From the NCBI RefSeq assembly GCF_035825295.1, contig NZ_JAYMGI010000002.1:4593001-4657000 (forward strand): DNA of 64,000 nucleotides, read 5' to 3'. Shown here piece after piece: positions 6,896-15,190 of this stretch (position 1 is its first letter; every line of letters begins with the position of its first letter). Below the pieces are notes generated by a model. That model was not told the DNA's origin, searched no databases, and was given only the letters and a program-made list of their open reading frames with translations. The DNA comes from Actinacidiphila sp. DG2A-62 (GTDB lineage Bacteria > Actinomycetota > Actinomycetes > Streptomycetales > Streptomycetaceae). The translations under genes were made by a program, and so were the position numbers.

Positions 6896-9070
6896 TCAGC
6901 GGCGCGCGCCGAAGGACCGGAAGTAGTCCAGGTTCGGCGAGCCGACGCCGGTCGCGTCGTCGAAGCCGCGCACCGCGTTCAGCGAGGTGTCCTCGCCGAA
7001 GGCGACCAGGCGGACCGCCAGCGTGCCGTTCACCAGGCCGAAGTCGGCGATGCTGCTCAGCGGGGTGCTGCTGTGCTGGGCCTGCCGGTCGACCACGTCG
7101 GTGACCACGCGCGAGCGGGCGTAGATCGACGGGTTGGCGAAGCCGACCGCGTGGTGCAGCGCCTGCTTGACGTCGGCCTGCACGGCCGCGAACTCCGGCG
7201 AGGACACGCTCGTGCCGCCGTAGCCGGCCTCGCTGTAGTCGGCGCCGTCGGAGATGCCGACCAGCACCGAGGTGTACAGGTCGCCGTTCATCGAGATGTC
7301 CGGCGTGACGCGCTGCGCGGTCCGGCTCTTGTCACCGGTCATCAGCGTGTGCGACAGCGAGCCGGGCACGACGCCGCGCTGGTACCACGGCTGCGCGAAG
7401 TCCTCGCTGGTGCCGCCGCCACCGCCGAAGTAGAACGGCGCCGGGGGCGCGGGCGTCCAGCTCTTGCCGTCCGCCGACAGGTTGGAGCGCAGGGTGCCCA
7501 TGTCGGTCTCGAAGCCGTACGAGCCGCTCTTGTTGCTGATGCCGAGCGCGGTGCCGCCGACCGAGGTCGCCCACGGGTCGGAGTCCGGCCAGTTGGCCTG
7601 CGCGCGCGAGGTGTCGGCCTGGCAGTTGACGCCGGTCGCGGCGGCCAGCGGGCTGGAGTCGCCGCAGTCGCCCGCGGAGAAGCCGATGCCGATGCCCTCG
7701 ACCGCGGCCTGCTTGAACACCTGCTCGTACGCGGCGATCTCGGACGCGGTCACGTCCAGGTCGTCGGTGGTGTGCATGATCTCGCCCCACGAGTTCGAGA
7801 CCACGTCCGCCAGGTGGTGGTCCACGATCGTGGTGATCGCGGCCAACAGATCCGTGTCGTCACAGGAGTTGGCGCCGACGTAGACCACGTTGGCGTCCGG
7901 CGCGAGGCCGTGCGCCATCTCGACGTCCAGCGCCTCCTCGGGCGCCCAGCCCTCCGGGCCGCCGCACAGGTCCTGGTTGGTCCACTGCGTCGGGTCCACG
8001 ACCTCGCGGTACTGGCCCGGCCGGAACGCCTTGTCACCGTGGTTGGTGGCGTAGGTGTTCGCGTCCGACTCCATGGTGGAGCTGCCGTACGCGTCCACGA
8101 TGGCGATCGTCGCGCCCTTGCCGGTCAGCCCGGAGGCGCTGATGCCGTACGCCTTGCGCAGCTGCGAGGGGTAGAACGAGCACTGGTCGAAGGGCACGTT
8201 CTTGTCGGTGTAGCCGGCCGGCGCGCCCTTGGCGATCTTCTGGCCCCAGTAGTCGGAGCAGGTCGACACGGTGGGCAGGCCGTCGGCGGGGCTCGCGGCC
8301 AGGCTCGCGGCCTTGGCGCCGTTGGCGGTGGCGCCGGCCGGGCGGGCGGCGGTGCTCACCTTGACCGAGTCGGGCCGGGCGACGTTGGAGCCGACCGAGG
8401 TCAGGCCGGTGACGCCCAGGATGGCGGTGGACACCGAGGCCGGCACGACCACGTCGGAGGACGGCGCGTGCCGCAGGGCGCCGGCGACGCGGTAGTTGTG
8501 CACGCTGGTGCCGAACGCCTTGGTGATCGCGGCGTTGGTGCCGCGCACCTGGATCGCGTGGTCGGTGGTGCTCACCACGGTCAGGCCGGAGTCGCGCGCC
8601 CACTTCTGCACGGCGGCGATCTGCGCGGGCGTGGCGCCGAAGCGCGCCTGGTACTGCGCGGGGGTGAGGAACGCGCCGTAGGCGGCGTTCGAGGGGTCGG
8701 AGACCGCGGTCGCGTAGCGGGTCAGCCCGGCGGCGTCCTGTCCGGCCAGATAGACCGTTCCGGTGATCTCGGCGCCGGCCGGGACGGCGCCGGCGTCGGC
8801 GGACGGGGTCGCCCAGGAGGGGTGGCTGCCCGCGATGGTTCTCGCGGCGCAGGCCGCCGAGGCCTGCGACGGCGCGGCGAGCACCAGCGAACCGGCCACG
8901 ACGGCCAGGGACGCCGCCGCGACCACGCCGGCGCGGCGGGTCCGCAGGGCACGTGGGTTCTTGGCTATGTCGGTGATGACGACTCCAACGTGAAGGTCCG
9001 TAGGGTTTCCGGCGGGCGCGCCGAGCGCGGAAACCGCCGCTGAACTGGCTGTAGTGTGCACGCCACCCAT
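6896..9070 (-). CDS. S53 family (sedolisin/kumamolisin-type) secreted peptidase
   Basis: Up to 724 aa. It is a serine-carboxyl peptidase with N-terminal pro-domain (about 70-230). Catalytic Glu and Asp are in PEEALDVEMAHG (about 377), the oxyanion Asp region near SNSWGE and FSAGDCGDSS, and the nucleophile in GGTSVSSPEF (about 617). The signal peptide LRTRRAGVVAAASLAVV ends at ASA. The first in-frame ATG is at 9070, but the 31 codons after it have poor GC3 and no ribosome-binding site precedes them; GGAG with a 5-nt spacer points to ATC at 8977, which would give a normal signal peptide. Secreted acid peptidase activity is expected. Confidence 0.88.
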   Translation of the reverse strand: MGGVHTTASSAAVSALGAPAGNPTDLHVGVVITDIAKNPRALRTRRAGVVAAASLAVVAGSLVLAAPSQASAACAARTIAGSHPSWATPSADAGAVPAGAEITGTVYLAGQDAAGLTRYATAVSDPSNAAYGAFLTPAQYQARFGATPAQIAAVQKWARDSGLTVVSTTDHAIQVRGTNAAITKAFGTSVHNYRVAGALRHAPSSDVVVPASVSTAILGVTGLTSVGSNVARPDSVKVSTAARPAGATANGAKAASLAASPADGLPTVSTCSDYWGQKIAKGAPAGYTDKNVPFDQCSFYPSQLRKAYGISASGLTGKGATIAIVDAYGSSTMESDANTYATNHGDKAFRPGQYREVVDPTQWTNQDLCGGPEGWAPEEALDVEMAHGLAPDANVVYVGANSCDDTDLLAAITTIVDHHLADVVSNSWGEIMHTTDDLDVTASEIAAYEQVFKQAAVEGIGIGFSAGDCGDSSPLAAATGVNCQADTSRAQANWPDSDPWATSVGGTALGISNKSGSYGFETDMGTLRSNLSADGKSWTPAPPAPFYFGGGGGTSEDFAQPWYQRGVVPGSLSHTLMTGDKSRTAQRVTPDISMNGDLYTSVLVGISDGADYSEAGYGGTSVSSPEFAAVQADVKQALHHAVGFANPSIYARSRVVTDVVDRQAQHSSTPLSSIADFGLVNGTLAVRLVAFGEDTSLNAVRGFDDATGVGSPNLDYFRSFGARR

Positions 9071-9356
9071 TGACGCTGGGAATGGCGATCAGCGCCTCTT
9101 GGGAGGCCCTTGACCATCGCGTGGGCACGGGGGCGTACGGCTTGGGGCGCGCGCCGGCGAGCGGGACGCCGGCGGCGAGGTCCCAGCGGACCCACAGGCG
9201 GCCTTCATGGATTCCTCATCCTTGACCGCTACGTTGCCGGAACTGGGGGTTTCGGAGACATGTTGATGACGCGGCGGTGACGGGCCGGGCCGCGGGCCGC
9301 CGGGCCCGCGGCGGCCACGGGACCCGCGGTCGCCGCGGGACGAGGCAGGGCGGAGC

Positions 9357-10268
9357 ATGAGGCAGAACGCGGTGCGGCTGACGAAGAGCGCGGCGGTCGC
9401 GCTGCCGCCGGTGCGGCGGCTGATCGAGCAGCGCGACCGGCTGATCCGGCAGCGCGACGAACTGCGCGTGCGCTGCGAGGGGTACCGGGCGGAGCGGGAC
9501 GCGCTGGCGCGGCTCGGCGCGATGCGGGAGGCGGCGGCAGCGGGCGCCGGCGCGCCGGCGAGGGCGGGTGTGGGTGCGGGTGTGGGTGCGGGCGCCTCCG
9601 ACGGCGCGCCGGCCCGCGACGCGGACCGCTTCGGCTACCTCTTCCTGCTGACCTACGGCCGCTCCGGCTCCACCCTGCTGCAGAACCTGCTGTCCACCGC
9701 GCCGGGAGTGCTGATCAGGGGCGAGAACCAGGGCGTCCTGTACCACCTGTGCCAGTACCACAGCCGGGTGCTGCACCACCGCGACCGGCTCGCGCCCAAC
9801 GCCCCGCTGCCGTCCACCCATCCGTGGTGGGGCATCGACGGCTACCCGGAGCAGTACGCCCTGGACGCGCTGCGGCACCTGGTCCTGGACACGCTGATCC
9901 GCCCGCTGCCCGACTCGCGCGTGGTCGGCTTCAAGGAGATCGACTGGCCCTCGGGCGCGCTGCCCGGCTACGTCTCCTTCCTGCGCGCGGTCTTCCCGGG
10001 CGCCCGGTTCGTCGTCAACACCCGTGACCTGGAGGCGACGTCACGCAGCAAGTGGTGGGCGCGCCGCCCGGACGCGGCGGAGCACCTGGCCGGTCTGGAG
10101 CGCCAACTCCTCGACGTGGCCGAGGAGCTGGGCGACGACGCCTTCCGCGTCCACTACGACGACTACTGCGCGGACCACGACGCGCTGCGTCCCCTGTTCG
10201 ACTGGCTCGACGCGCCCTTCGACCGCGACCTCGTGGACGCGGTGATGACGTTGCGGCACTCGTACTGA
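9357..10268 (+). CDS. Sulfotransferase family protein
   Basis: A 303-aa protein with a PAPS-binding 5'-phosphosulfate loop TYGRSGSTLLQNLL (about 98-111) and a 3'-phosphate motif FVVNTRDLEATSRSKWW near 220, as in the Sulfotransfer_3 family. The acceptor is unknown. Residues about 20-60 are a charged heptad-like coiled coil (EQRDRLIRQRDELRV), followed by an Ala/Gly linker, an unusual N-terminal extension for this family. No clear partner gene is adjacent. The 286-nt gap upstream has no recognisable gene. Confidence 0.85.
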   Translation: MRQNAVRLTKSAAVALPPVRRLIEQRDRLIRQRDELRVRCEGYRAERDALARLGAMREAAAAGAGAPARAGVGAGVGAGASDGAPARDADRFGYLFLLTYGRSGSTLLQNLLSTAPGVLIRGENQGVLYHLCQYHSRVLHHRDRLAPNAPLPSTHPWWGIDGYPEQYALDALRHLVLDTLIRPLPDSRVVGFKEIDWPSGALPGYVSFLRAVFPGARFVVNTRDLEATSRSKWWARRPDAAEHLAGLERQLLDVAEELGDDAFRVHYDDYCADHDALRPLFDWLDAPFDRDLVDAVMTLRHSY

Positions 10269-10280
10269 GATCGCGGCGGG

Positions 10281-10412
10281 TCGGCTCACGCGGTGGGAGG
10301 GCTCACGCGGCGGGCCGGCTGACGCGGTGGGAGGGCTCACGCGGCGGGCCGGCGCACGCGGTGGGTCGGCTCACGCGGTGGGTCGGCTCACGCGGTGGGT
10401 CGGCTCACGCGG
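10281..10412. repeat. About eight tandem copies of a 16-bp unit
   Basis: The unit is close to TCGGCTCACGCGGTGG, with variants GGGCTCACGCGGCGGG. The array fills the gap between the sulfotransferase and the convergent methyltransferase and enters the last codons of the latter. Copy number is likely to vary between isolates. Confidence 0.8.
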
Positions 10413-11199
10413 CGCCGGCGCCGTCCGCGGTGCGGGTCAGCGCGGCGAACGTGCGCGCCGCGGTCGTCCAGGTGGCCGCGGCGGTCAGGCCCGCGGCCTC
10501 CGCGAGCCGGACCAGCGCCGCCAGCCCCAGCCGGGCCCAGGGGAAGGGCGCGCCGTGCGCCCCGGCCCCGTCGTGCAGCCGGACGTCGAGGTACTCCTCC
10601 AGGTCGCGCGGCACACCGTGCGGAGCGGCCTCGACCAGCAGCACGCCGTGCGGCGCGAGCACGCCGGCCGCGCGGGCGAGCAGGGCGGCCGGGTCGCCGC
10701 CGATGCCGATGTTGCCGTCCATCAGCAGCACGGTGTCCCAACGGCCCTCGCCCGGCAGCGGGTCGAACACCGAGCGGACCAGCGCGGGCCCGCCGGAGCG
10801 CGCGGTGCGGCGTACGGCCTCGGCGCTCACGTCGATCCCCAGCACCGGGACGCCGCGCGCGGCCAGCGAACCGACCAGGCGGCCGGGTCCGCAGCCGATG
10901 TCCAGCACGCTGCCCCGGCAGCGCGCCAGCACGGTCAGGTCGGCGGCGTCCGGCTCGGCGCACCAGCGCTCGACCTCCAGCGGCAGCAGCCAGCCGTCGC
11001 CGCGGTGCAGGAACAGCGGCCCGCGGCCGGTGCGCAGCGCGCGCGTCCACGGGTCGGCGCGGCTCCAACCGTCGCGCTCCGGCGGCCCGTTCGGCTCGTC
11101 GTGGTGCGCGTGCTCCTCGCGTCCGTCCGTCCCGTCGCGTCCGTCCCGCCCGCCGGCGCGCGCTGCCGCGGCCGAGGCGTGCGGTGCGAGGGCGCTCAC
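10405..11199 (-). CDS. Class I SAM-dependent methyltransferase
   Basis: A 264-aa protein. Motif I is VLDIGCGPGRLVGSL (about 94-108), followed by the acidic strand end VLGIDVSAEAV and VLLMDGN in motif II position, a standard Rossmann methyltransferase. The N-terminal 40 residues are Ala/His/Asp-rich and disordered. The GTG start overlaps the TGA of the restored upstream DUF2064-like frame (GTGA), so it belongs to the coupled minus-strand operon running from 16959. The substrate is unknown; the neighbours (glycosyltransferase, epimerase, oxidoreductase) suggest modification of a lipid- or sugar-linked compound. Confidence 0.85.
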   Translation of the reverse strand: MSALAPHASAAAARAGGRDGRDGTDGREEHAHHDEPNGPPERDGWSRADPWTRALRTGRGPLFLHRGDGWLLPLEVERWCAEPDAADLTVLARCRGSVLDIGCGPGRLVGSLAARGVPVLGIDVSAEAVRRTARSGGPALVRSVFDPLPGEGRWDTVLLMDGNIGIGGDPAALLARAAGVLAPHGVLLVEAAPHGVPRDLEEYLDVRLHDGAGAHGAPFPWARLGLAALVRLAEAAGLTAAATWTTAARTFAALTRTADGAGAA

Positions 11200-12001
11200 C
11201 GGGCCGCCTTCGCGCGGGCGGCGGAGGCGGGTGCGGCGGAGGCGGGTGCGGCGGACGCGGGGGTCGCGGGCGCGACGTGCGCCGCGGCGGCGGGGCCGGC
11301 GGGCTCGCCGTGCCCGGCGCGGAGGTGCGAGCGGCCGGGTCCGCGGCGTCCGCGGCGTGCGCCGCCGCCCCCGCCCTCGGGGTCGTACGTATCCGCGCGA
11401 GAGTCGCGGCGAACCGCGTGCCGGGGGCCTGCGCGGCCACCAGGTCGGCGTCGTGCGGGGTGTCGACGTCGCGCAGTTCGGGCAGGTCGCGGACGGTGAG
11501 ACCGGCCGCGAGGAGGCGTTCGCGCTGGAGGCGGCCGGTGTCCGGGCGGGACATCGGCACGCCGCGCAACAGCGCCGGGTCGGGGCGGGCCAGGCCCAGC
11601 GCCCAGAAGCCGCCGTCGGCCGCCGGCCCGAACCACGCGTCGGCGCGGTCCCAGCCGCCCGGTTCCAGCGCGGGCCGCAGCAGGTCGGCGGTGAGCTGCG
11701 GGGTGTCCATCCCGACCAGCAGCGCGGGACCGTCGCAGCCGCCGAACGCCGCGGCCAGCCGCTCGTCCAGGCCGCCGCCGGTCTGGGCGACCACCGCGAA
11801 GCCGGCCGGCAGCCACGGCCCGGCCGCCCCGTCGAGCACCACCACGCGCCGCACGCCCGCGATCCCCGCGAGCACCGCCAGCGTGTCCCGCAGCGCCGCC
11901 TCCGCCAGCGCCGCGGCCTGCGCCGCCGAATACACCGGCGTGAGCCGCGTCTTCACCCGCCCGGCCACCGGCGCTTTCGCCATCACCATCACGGTGTTCA
12001 C
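11196..12001 (-). CDS. DUF2064 / TIGR04282-like nucleotidyl-transferase-fold protein (frameshifted tail)
   Basis: Starts at GTG 12001 (MNTVMVMAKAPVAGRVKTRL), the family signature resembling a GT-A nucleotide-sugar pocket, with LVGMDTPQL (DxD-like) and FGPAADGGFWALG further on. About 230 residues match the family, often annotated as arsenosugar-biosynthesis glycosyltransferase. After about residue 234 the frame runs on without stop into the next gene. A one-base change near 11285-11305, in a C/G-rich tract, restores a tail (GPAAAAHVAPATP) ending in a TGA that overlaps the methyltransferase start. The catalytic part is intact either way. Confidence 0.78.
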
Positions 12002-13188
12002 CGCGTCCCCCCGATCGCCTCGTCAGCCCCGCCGCCGCGCGTGCGGAGCGCGCCGCCTGCGTCGCGGCCGGTCCGACCGGTCAGCGAGGGGCCCGGCCGA
12101 GCCCCCGCGCCGGGGACCGCGGACGAGGTCGCGCCGCCTGCCGCCGCGGCGCCGGGACGGTCCGTGCCGGCCCCGGCGGGTTCGCGCGGACCGCTGTGCG
12201 GGCCGGTCCGCGCGTCGGGACGCGTGCCGTCCGGGCGTGCTGCGGACGCGGCGGGCGCGGGTGTGCCGTTCGTCCCCGCGTGCCGGGGCGCGGCCGGGGC
12301 GCGGACCGCGGTGCGCGCGGCGGAGGTCGGGCGGGACGGCCGCTCGGCGCCTTCCGCTGCGGCCTGGTCCGGTTCCGCCGGACGGGGCACGGCGGCCGGG
12401 TCGCTCCCGGGCCGCGCGGGTGCCGCCTCACCGACGGTGCGGCCGGGGGACGGCAGGGGCGCGCGCGGCGGGGCGGCCAGGACCGCGGACATGTCGCGGA
12501 CCGCCTGCCAGGTGCCGCGCCAGGTGCCGGTGACCTTGGAGGCGCCGGTGCGGGGGTGGTACGGGACGGGGTGCTCGGTGACCCGCCAGCCGGCGTCGGC
12601 AGCGCGGACCAGGGTCTCCAGCGGGTAGCCGCTGCGGCGGTCGGCGACGTCGAGGCCGAGCAGCGCGGTGCGCCGGGCGGCGCGCAGCGGGCCGATGTCG
12701 TGCAGGCGCAGGCCCGTTCTGCGGCGGAGCATGCGCGCGACGGCGAGGTTGCCCGCGCGGGCGTGCGGCGGCCATGCGCCGCGCGCGGTGGGGCGGCGCC
12801 GCCCGATCACCAAGTCGGCGGCGCCGTCGGCCACGTCGCGGACGAAGTCCACGAGCAGCGCGGGGTCGAGCGAGGCGTCGCAGTCGCAGAAGCACACGAA
12901 CTCCGCGCGCGCGGCCAGCAGTCCCGCGTGACACGCCGCCCCGAAGCCCCGCCGCGCCTCGTGGACCACCCGCGCACCGAGCCGCGCCGCGACCTCGCCC
13001 GAGCCGTCCGAGGACCCGTTGTCCACGACGATCGCGCCCCACCCCTCGGGAATCCGCGCCAACACCCAGGGCAGCGCCTCGACTTCGTCCAGACACGGCA
13101 GCACCACGTCCGCAACGGCCCCCACACCGGCGTCGCTTCCCGGGACCGGGGGCGTAGATGCCCGCGCCTTGCCGGGCGTCGCGCTCAT
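11998..13188 (-). CDS. Glycosyltransferase family 2
   Basis: A 396-aa protein. Residues about 25-240 are a GT2 domain: DVVLPCLDEVEALPWVL, IVVDNGSSDGSGEVA, and FCDCDASLDP carrying the DxD metal site. It lacks membrane segments, unlike dolichol-type enzymes. Residues about 250-396 are Pro/Ala/Arg/Gly-rich and probably disordered. Its ATG overlaps the epimerase TGA (ATGA) and its TGA overlaps the DUF2064 GTG (GTGA), so translation of the three is coupled. It probably transfers sugar from a nucleotide donor to a lipid or small acceptor. Confidence 0.85.
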   Translation of the reverse strand: MSATPGKARASTPPVPGSDAGVGAVADVVLPCLDEVEALPWVLARIPEGWGAIVVDNGSSDGSGEVAARLGARVVHEARRGFGAACHAGLLAARAEFVCFCDCDASLDPALLVDFVRDVADGAADLVIGRRRPTARGAWPPHARAGNLAVARMLRRRTGLRLHDIGPLRAARRTALLGLDVADRRSGYPLETLVRAADAGWRVTEHPVPYHPRTGASKVTGTWRGTWQAVRDMSAVLAAPPRAPLPSPGRTVGEAAPARPGSDPAAVPRPAEPDQAAAEGAERPSRPTSAARTAVRAPAAPRHAGTNGTPAPAASAARPDGTRPDARTGPHSGPREPAGAGTDRPGAAAAGGATSSAVPGAGARPGPSLTGRTGRDAGGALRTRGGGADEAIGGTR

Positions 13189-14408
13189 GCCGGCCTCCCC
13201 GCCGAGGTGATGACGCTCCGCGCGGCCCGCGCGGCGGTTGCGGCGGTCGCGGCCCCCGAGGCCCGCGCGGCGGTCGCGCCCCCGGTCGGCTCCGTCGGCG
13301 CCGCGGACCCCCGTGCTGCCGGCGGGCGTTGGGGGGCGCGGGCGAACTCGGTCATGCCGTCGGTGAAGTCCACGGCCGGGCGCCAGCCGAGTTCGGCGCG
13401 CAGGCGGGCGCTGGAGGCGGTGATGTGGCGGACGTCGCCCAAGCGGTACTCGCCGGTGATCAGGGGGGCCGAACCGCCGTACGCGGTGGCCAAGGCGGTC
13501 GCGGCGTCGGCGATGGTGTGCGGGGCGCCGCTGCCGGTGTTGTAGGCGCGGAAGGAGCCGGGCGCGCGGTCCGGCACCGCTTCGAGCGCGAGCACGTTGG
13601 CCGCGGCGACATCGCGTACGTGCACGAAGTCCCGCCGCTGGCCGCCGTCCTCGAACACGCGGGGCGCCTCGCCGCGGGCCAGCGCGGAGCGGAAGAAGGA
13701 GGCGACGCCCGCGTACGGGGTGTCGCGCGGCATGCCCGGCCCGTAGACGTTGTGGTAGCGCAGGGCGACCGCGCGGCCCGCGGTCGCACGCGCCCAGGAC
13801 GACGCCAGGTGCTCCTGGGCGAGCTTGGTCGCCGCGTAGACGTTGCGCGGGTCCGCCGGCGCGTCCTCGGCGACCAGTCCGGGCGCCAACTCGCCGCCGC
13901 AGCGCGGACATCGCGGCTCGAACCGGCCGGCCGCCAGGTCCGCCGGGTTGCGCGGCCCCGGCGCCACCCGGCCGTGCGCCGCGCAGTCGTAGCGGCCCTC
14001 GCCGTAGACGACCATCGAGCCGGCGAGCACCAGGTCCCGTACCCCCGCCGCCGCCATCGCGGCCAGCAGCGTCGCGGTGCCGAGATCGTTGCAGGCCACG
14101 TACCCGGGGGCGTCCGCGAGGTCCTTGCCGAGGCCGACCATCGCGGCCTGGTGGCACACCGCGTCGACGCCGCGCAGCGCGACCGCGAGGGCCTCGCCGT
14201 CCCGCACGTCGGCGTGGAACCACCGCGCGCCCGCGGCCGCCGGCGGGAGTGTCCCGGGCGGCGGCTCGGGGTGCGGGCCCGGGCCGGCGCCGGGGTGGGC
14301 GGAGGGCAGCAGTGCGTCGAGCACCACCGGCTCGTGACCGCCGGCCGCGAGCGCGGCGACGATGTGGGAGCCGATGAACCCGGCGCCTCCTGTGACGAGT
14401 ACGCGCAT
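13185..14408 (-). CDS. NAD-dependent epimerase/dehydratase (extended SDR)
   Basis: A 407-aa extended short-chain dehydrogenase. The NAD loop is VTGGAGFIGSH at residues 5-15, with active-site Tyr/Lys in YAATKLAQEH (about 205) and a Ser-type catalytic segment LAGSMVVYGEG. A short insertion CPRCGGEL between about 170 and 178 forms a CxxC pair not found in GalE-type enzymes. The C-terminal 45 residues are Ala-rich. It is the first gene of an overlapping set with GT2 and DUF2064. Probable role is nucleotide-sugar conversion for the neighbouring glycosyltransferase. Confidence 0.87.
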   Translation of the reverse strand: MRVLVTGGAGFIGSHIVAALAAGGHEPVVLDALLPSAHPGAGPGPHPEPPPGTLPPAAAGARWFHADVRDGEALAVALRGVDAVCHQAAMVGLGKDLADAPGYVACNDLGTATLLAAMAAAGVRDLVLAGSMVVYGEGRYDCAAHGRVAPGPRNPADLAAGRFEPRCPRCGGELAPGLVAEDAPADPRNVYAATKLAQEHLASSWARATAGRAVALRYHNVYGPGMPRDTPYAGVASFFRSALARGEAPRVFEDGGQRRDFVHVRDVAAANVLALEAVPDRAPGSFRAYNTGSGAPHTIADAATALATAYGGSAPLITGEYRLGDVRHITASSARLRAELGWRPAVDFTDGMTEFARAPQRPPAARGSAAPTEPTGGATAARASGAATAATAARAARSVITSAGRPA

Positions 14409-14414
14409 GCCGCG

Positions 14415-14420
14415 ACCCTA
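14415..14420 (-). promoter_or_regulatory. -10 box (TAGGGT) before the epimerase gene
   Basis: On the minus strand TAGGGT lies 6 nt before the ATG at 14408 with no ribosome-binding site between, so a leaderless internal promoter is likely. Confidence 0.45.
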
Positions 14421-14500
14421 GGAGGCGTTGACCCTGCGTGAGCGCATCGGAACGCGGACGCCACAGGTTCGTAAGGAATTCACCCGTGAGGGCGGCGTCG

Positions 14501-15190
14501 TCACCGCGGCCCCGCTCCGGCCCGTCCCGCTCCCCGCCCTTCGCCAGCGAGCCGCGCGCCGCGCCGCCGCAGGCGCAGCAGCCGCAGGCCCAGCAGCAGC
14601 GCGGACGCGCCGAACAGCGCGGCCGTGATCAGCAGCCAGCGGCCGAGGAAGACGTCCGGCGAGAGCAGCGTCGCGGCCCGGTAGGTCGGCCCCGAGTCCC
14701 GCGAGATCAGCGGCCAGTAGACGAGCAGCAGGAGCAGCGAGACGAACGCGGGCACGCGGATGTGGTGCAGGACGGCCAGCCGCACGGGCGACGGCGACGC
14801 GGGCGACGCGAGCGGTGCGTCGGGCGCGTCGGGTGCGTCGGGTGCGTCGGGCGCGGACGGTGCGTCGGGTGCGTCGGGCGCGGGCGGTGTGCCGGCCGCG
14901 TCGCCGCGCGCCCGCAGCAGCCGGTGCAGCACCCAGTCCGTGCCGCCGTACAGCGGCACCACCACCAGGTCGTGGATCAGCGCCGCTCCGACGAACCACT
15001 CGACGATCCCGCGCCAGTCGCCCTCCAGCAGCTTGGCCGCGGCGTACCCGCACAGCGCGAACGAGGCGAGCAGCACCAGCAGTTGCAGCGGCGACGCGCC
15101 GTACAGCGAGCGAAACACCCGTACGGCCCGCGCGCCGCGTCCGCCGGACCTCCGCTCCGGTCCGCCGGAGCCCTGCTCGCGCGCGCTCAT
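14501..15190 (-). CDS. Integral membrane protein of the oxidoreductase operon
   Basis: A 229-aa protein with about four hydrophobic segments: LLVLLASFALCGYAAAKLL, IVEWFVGAALIHDLVVVPLY, VPAFVSLLLLLVYWPLI and LLITAALFGASALLLGLRLL. Between the second and third pairs is an Asp-Ala-Pro repeat encoded by a (GCGTCGGGT)n-like tract at about 14815-14885. Its ATG overlaps the TGA of the molybdopterin gene. No known enzymatic motif is visible. Co-occurrence with a cytochrome b-molybdopterin fusion suggests a membrane partner of that complex. Confidence 0.75.
   Translation of the reverse strand: MSAREQGSGGPERRSGGRGARAVRVFRSLYGASPLQLLVLLASFALCGYAAAKLLEGDWRGIVEWFVGAALIHDLVVVPLYGGTDWVLHRLLRARGDAAGTPPAPDAPDAPSAPDAPDAPDAPDAPLASPASPSPVRLAVLHHIRVPAFVSLLLLLVYWPLISRDSGPTYRAATLLSPDVFLGRWLLITAALFGASALLLGLRLLRLRRRGARLAGEGRGAGRAGAGPR

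Noticed and set aside
6842..9043. 733-codon open frame on the plus strand
   Set aside because: Antisense shadow of the S53 peptidase, which has all catalytic motifs.
10281..10412. CRISPR array
   Set aside because: Units are contiguous 16-mers without spacers.
10388..12001. 537-residue version of the DUF2064-like protein reading through the methyltransferase
   Set aside because: The added 300 residues are Arg/Pro-rich and out of frame with an obvious methyltransferase; a one-base shift gives a coupled stop.
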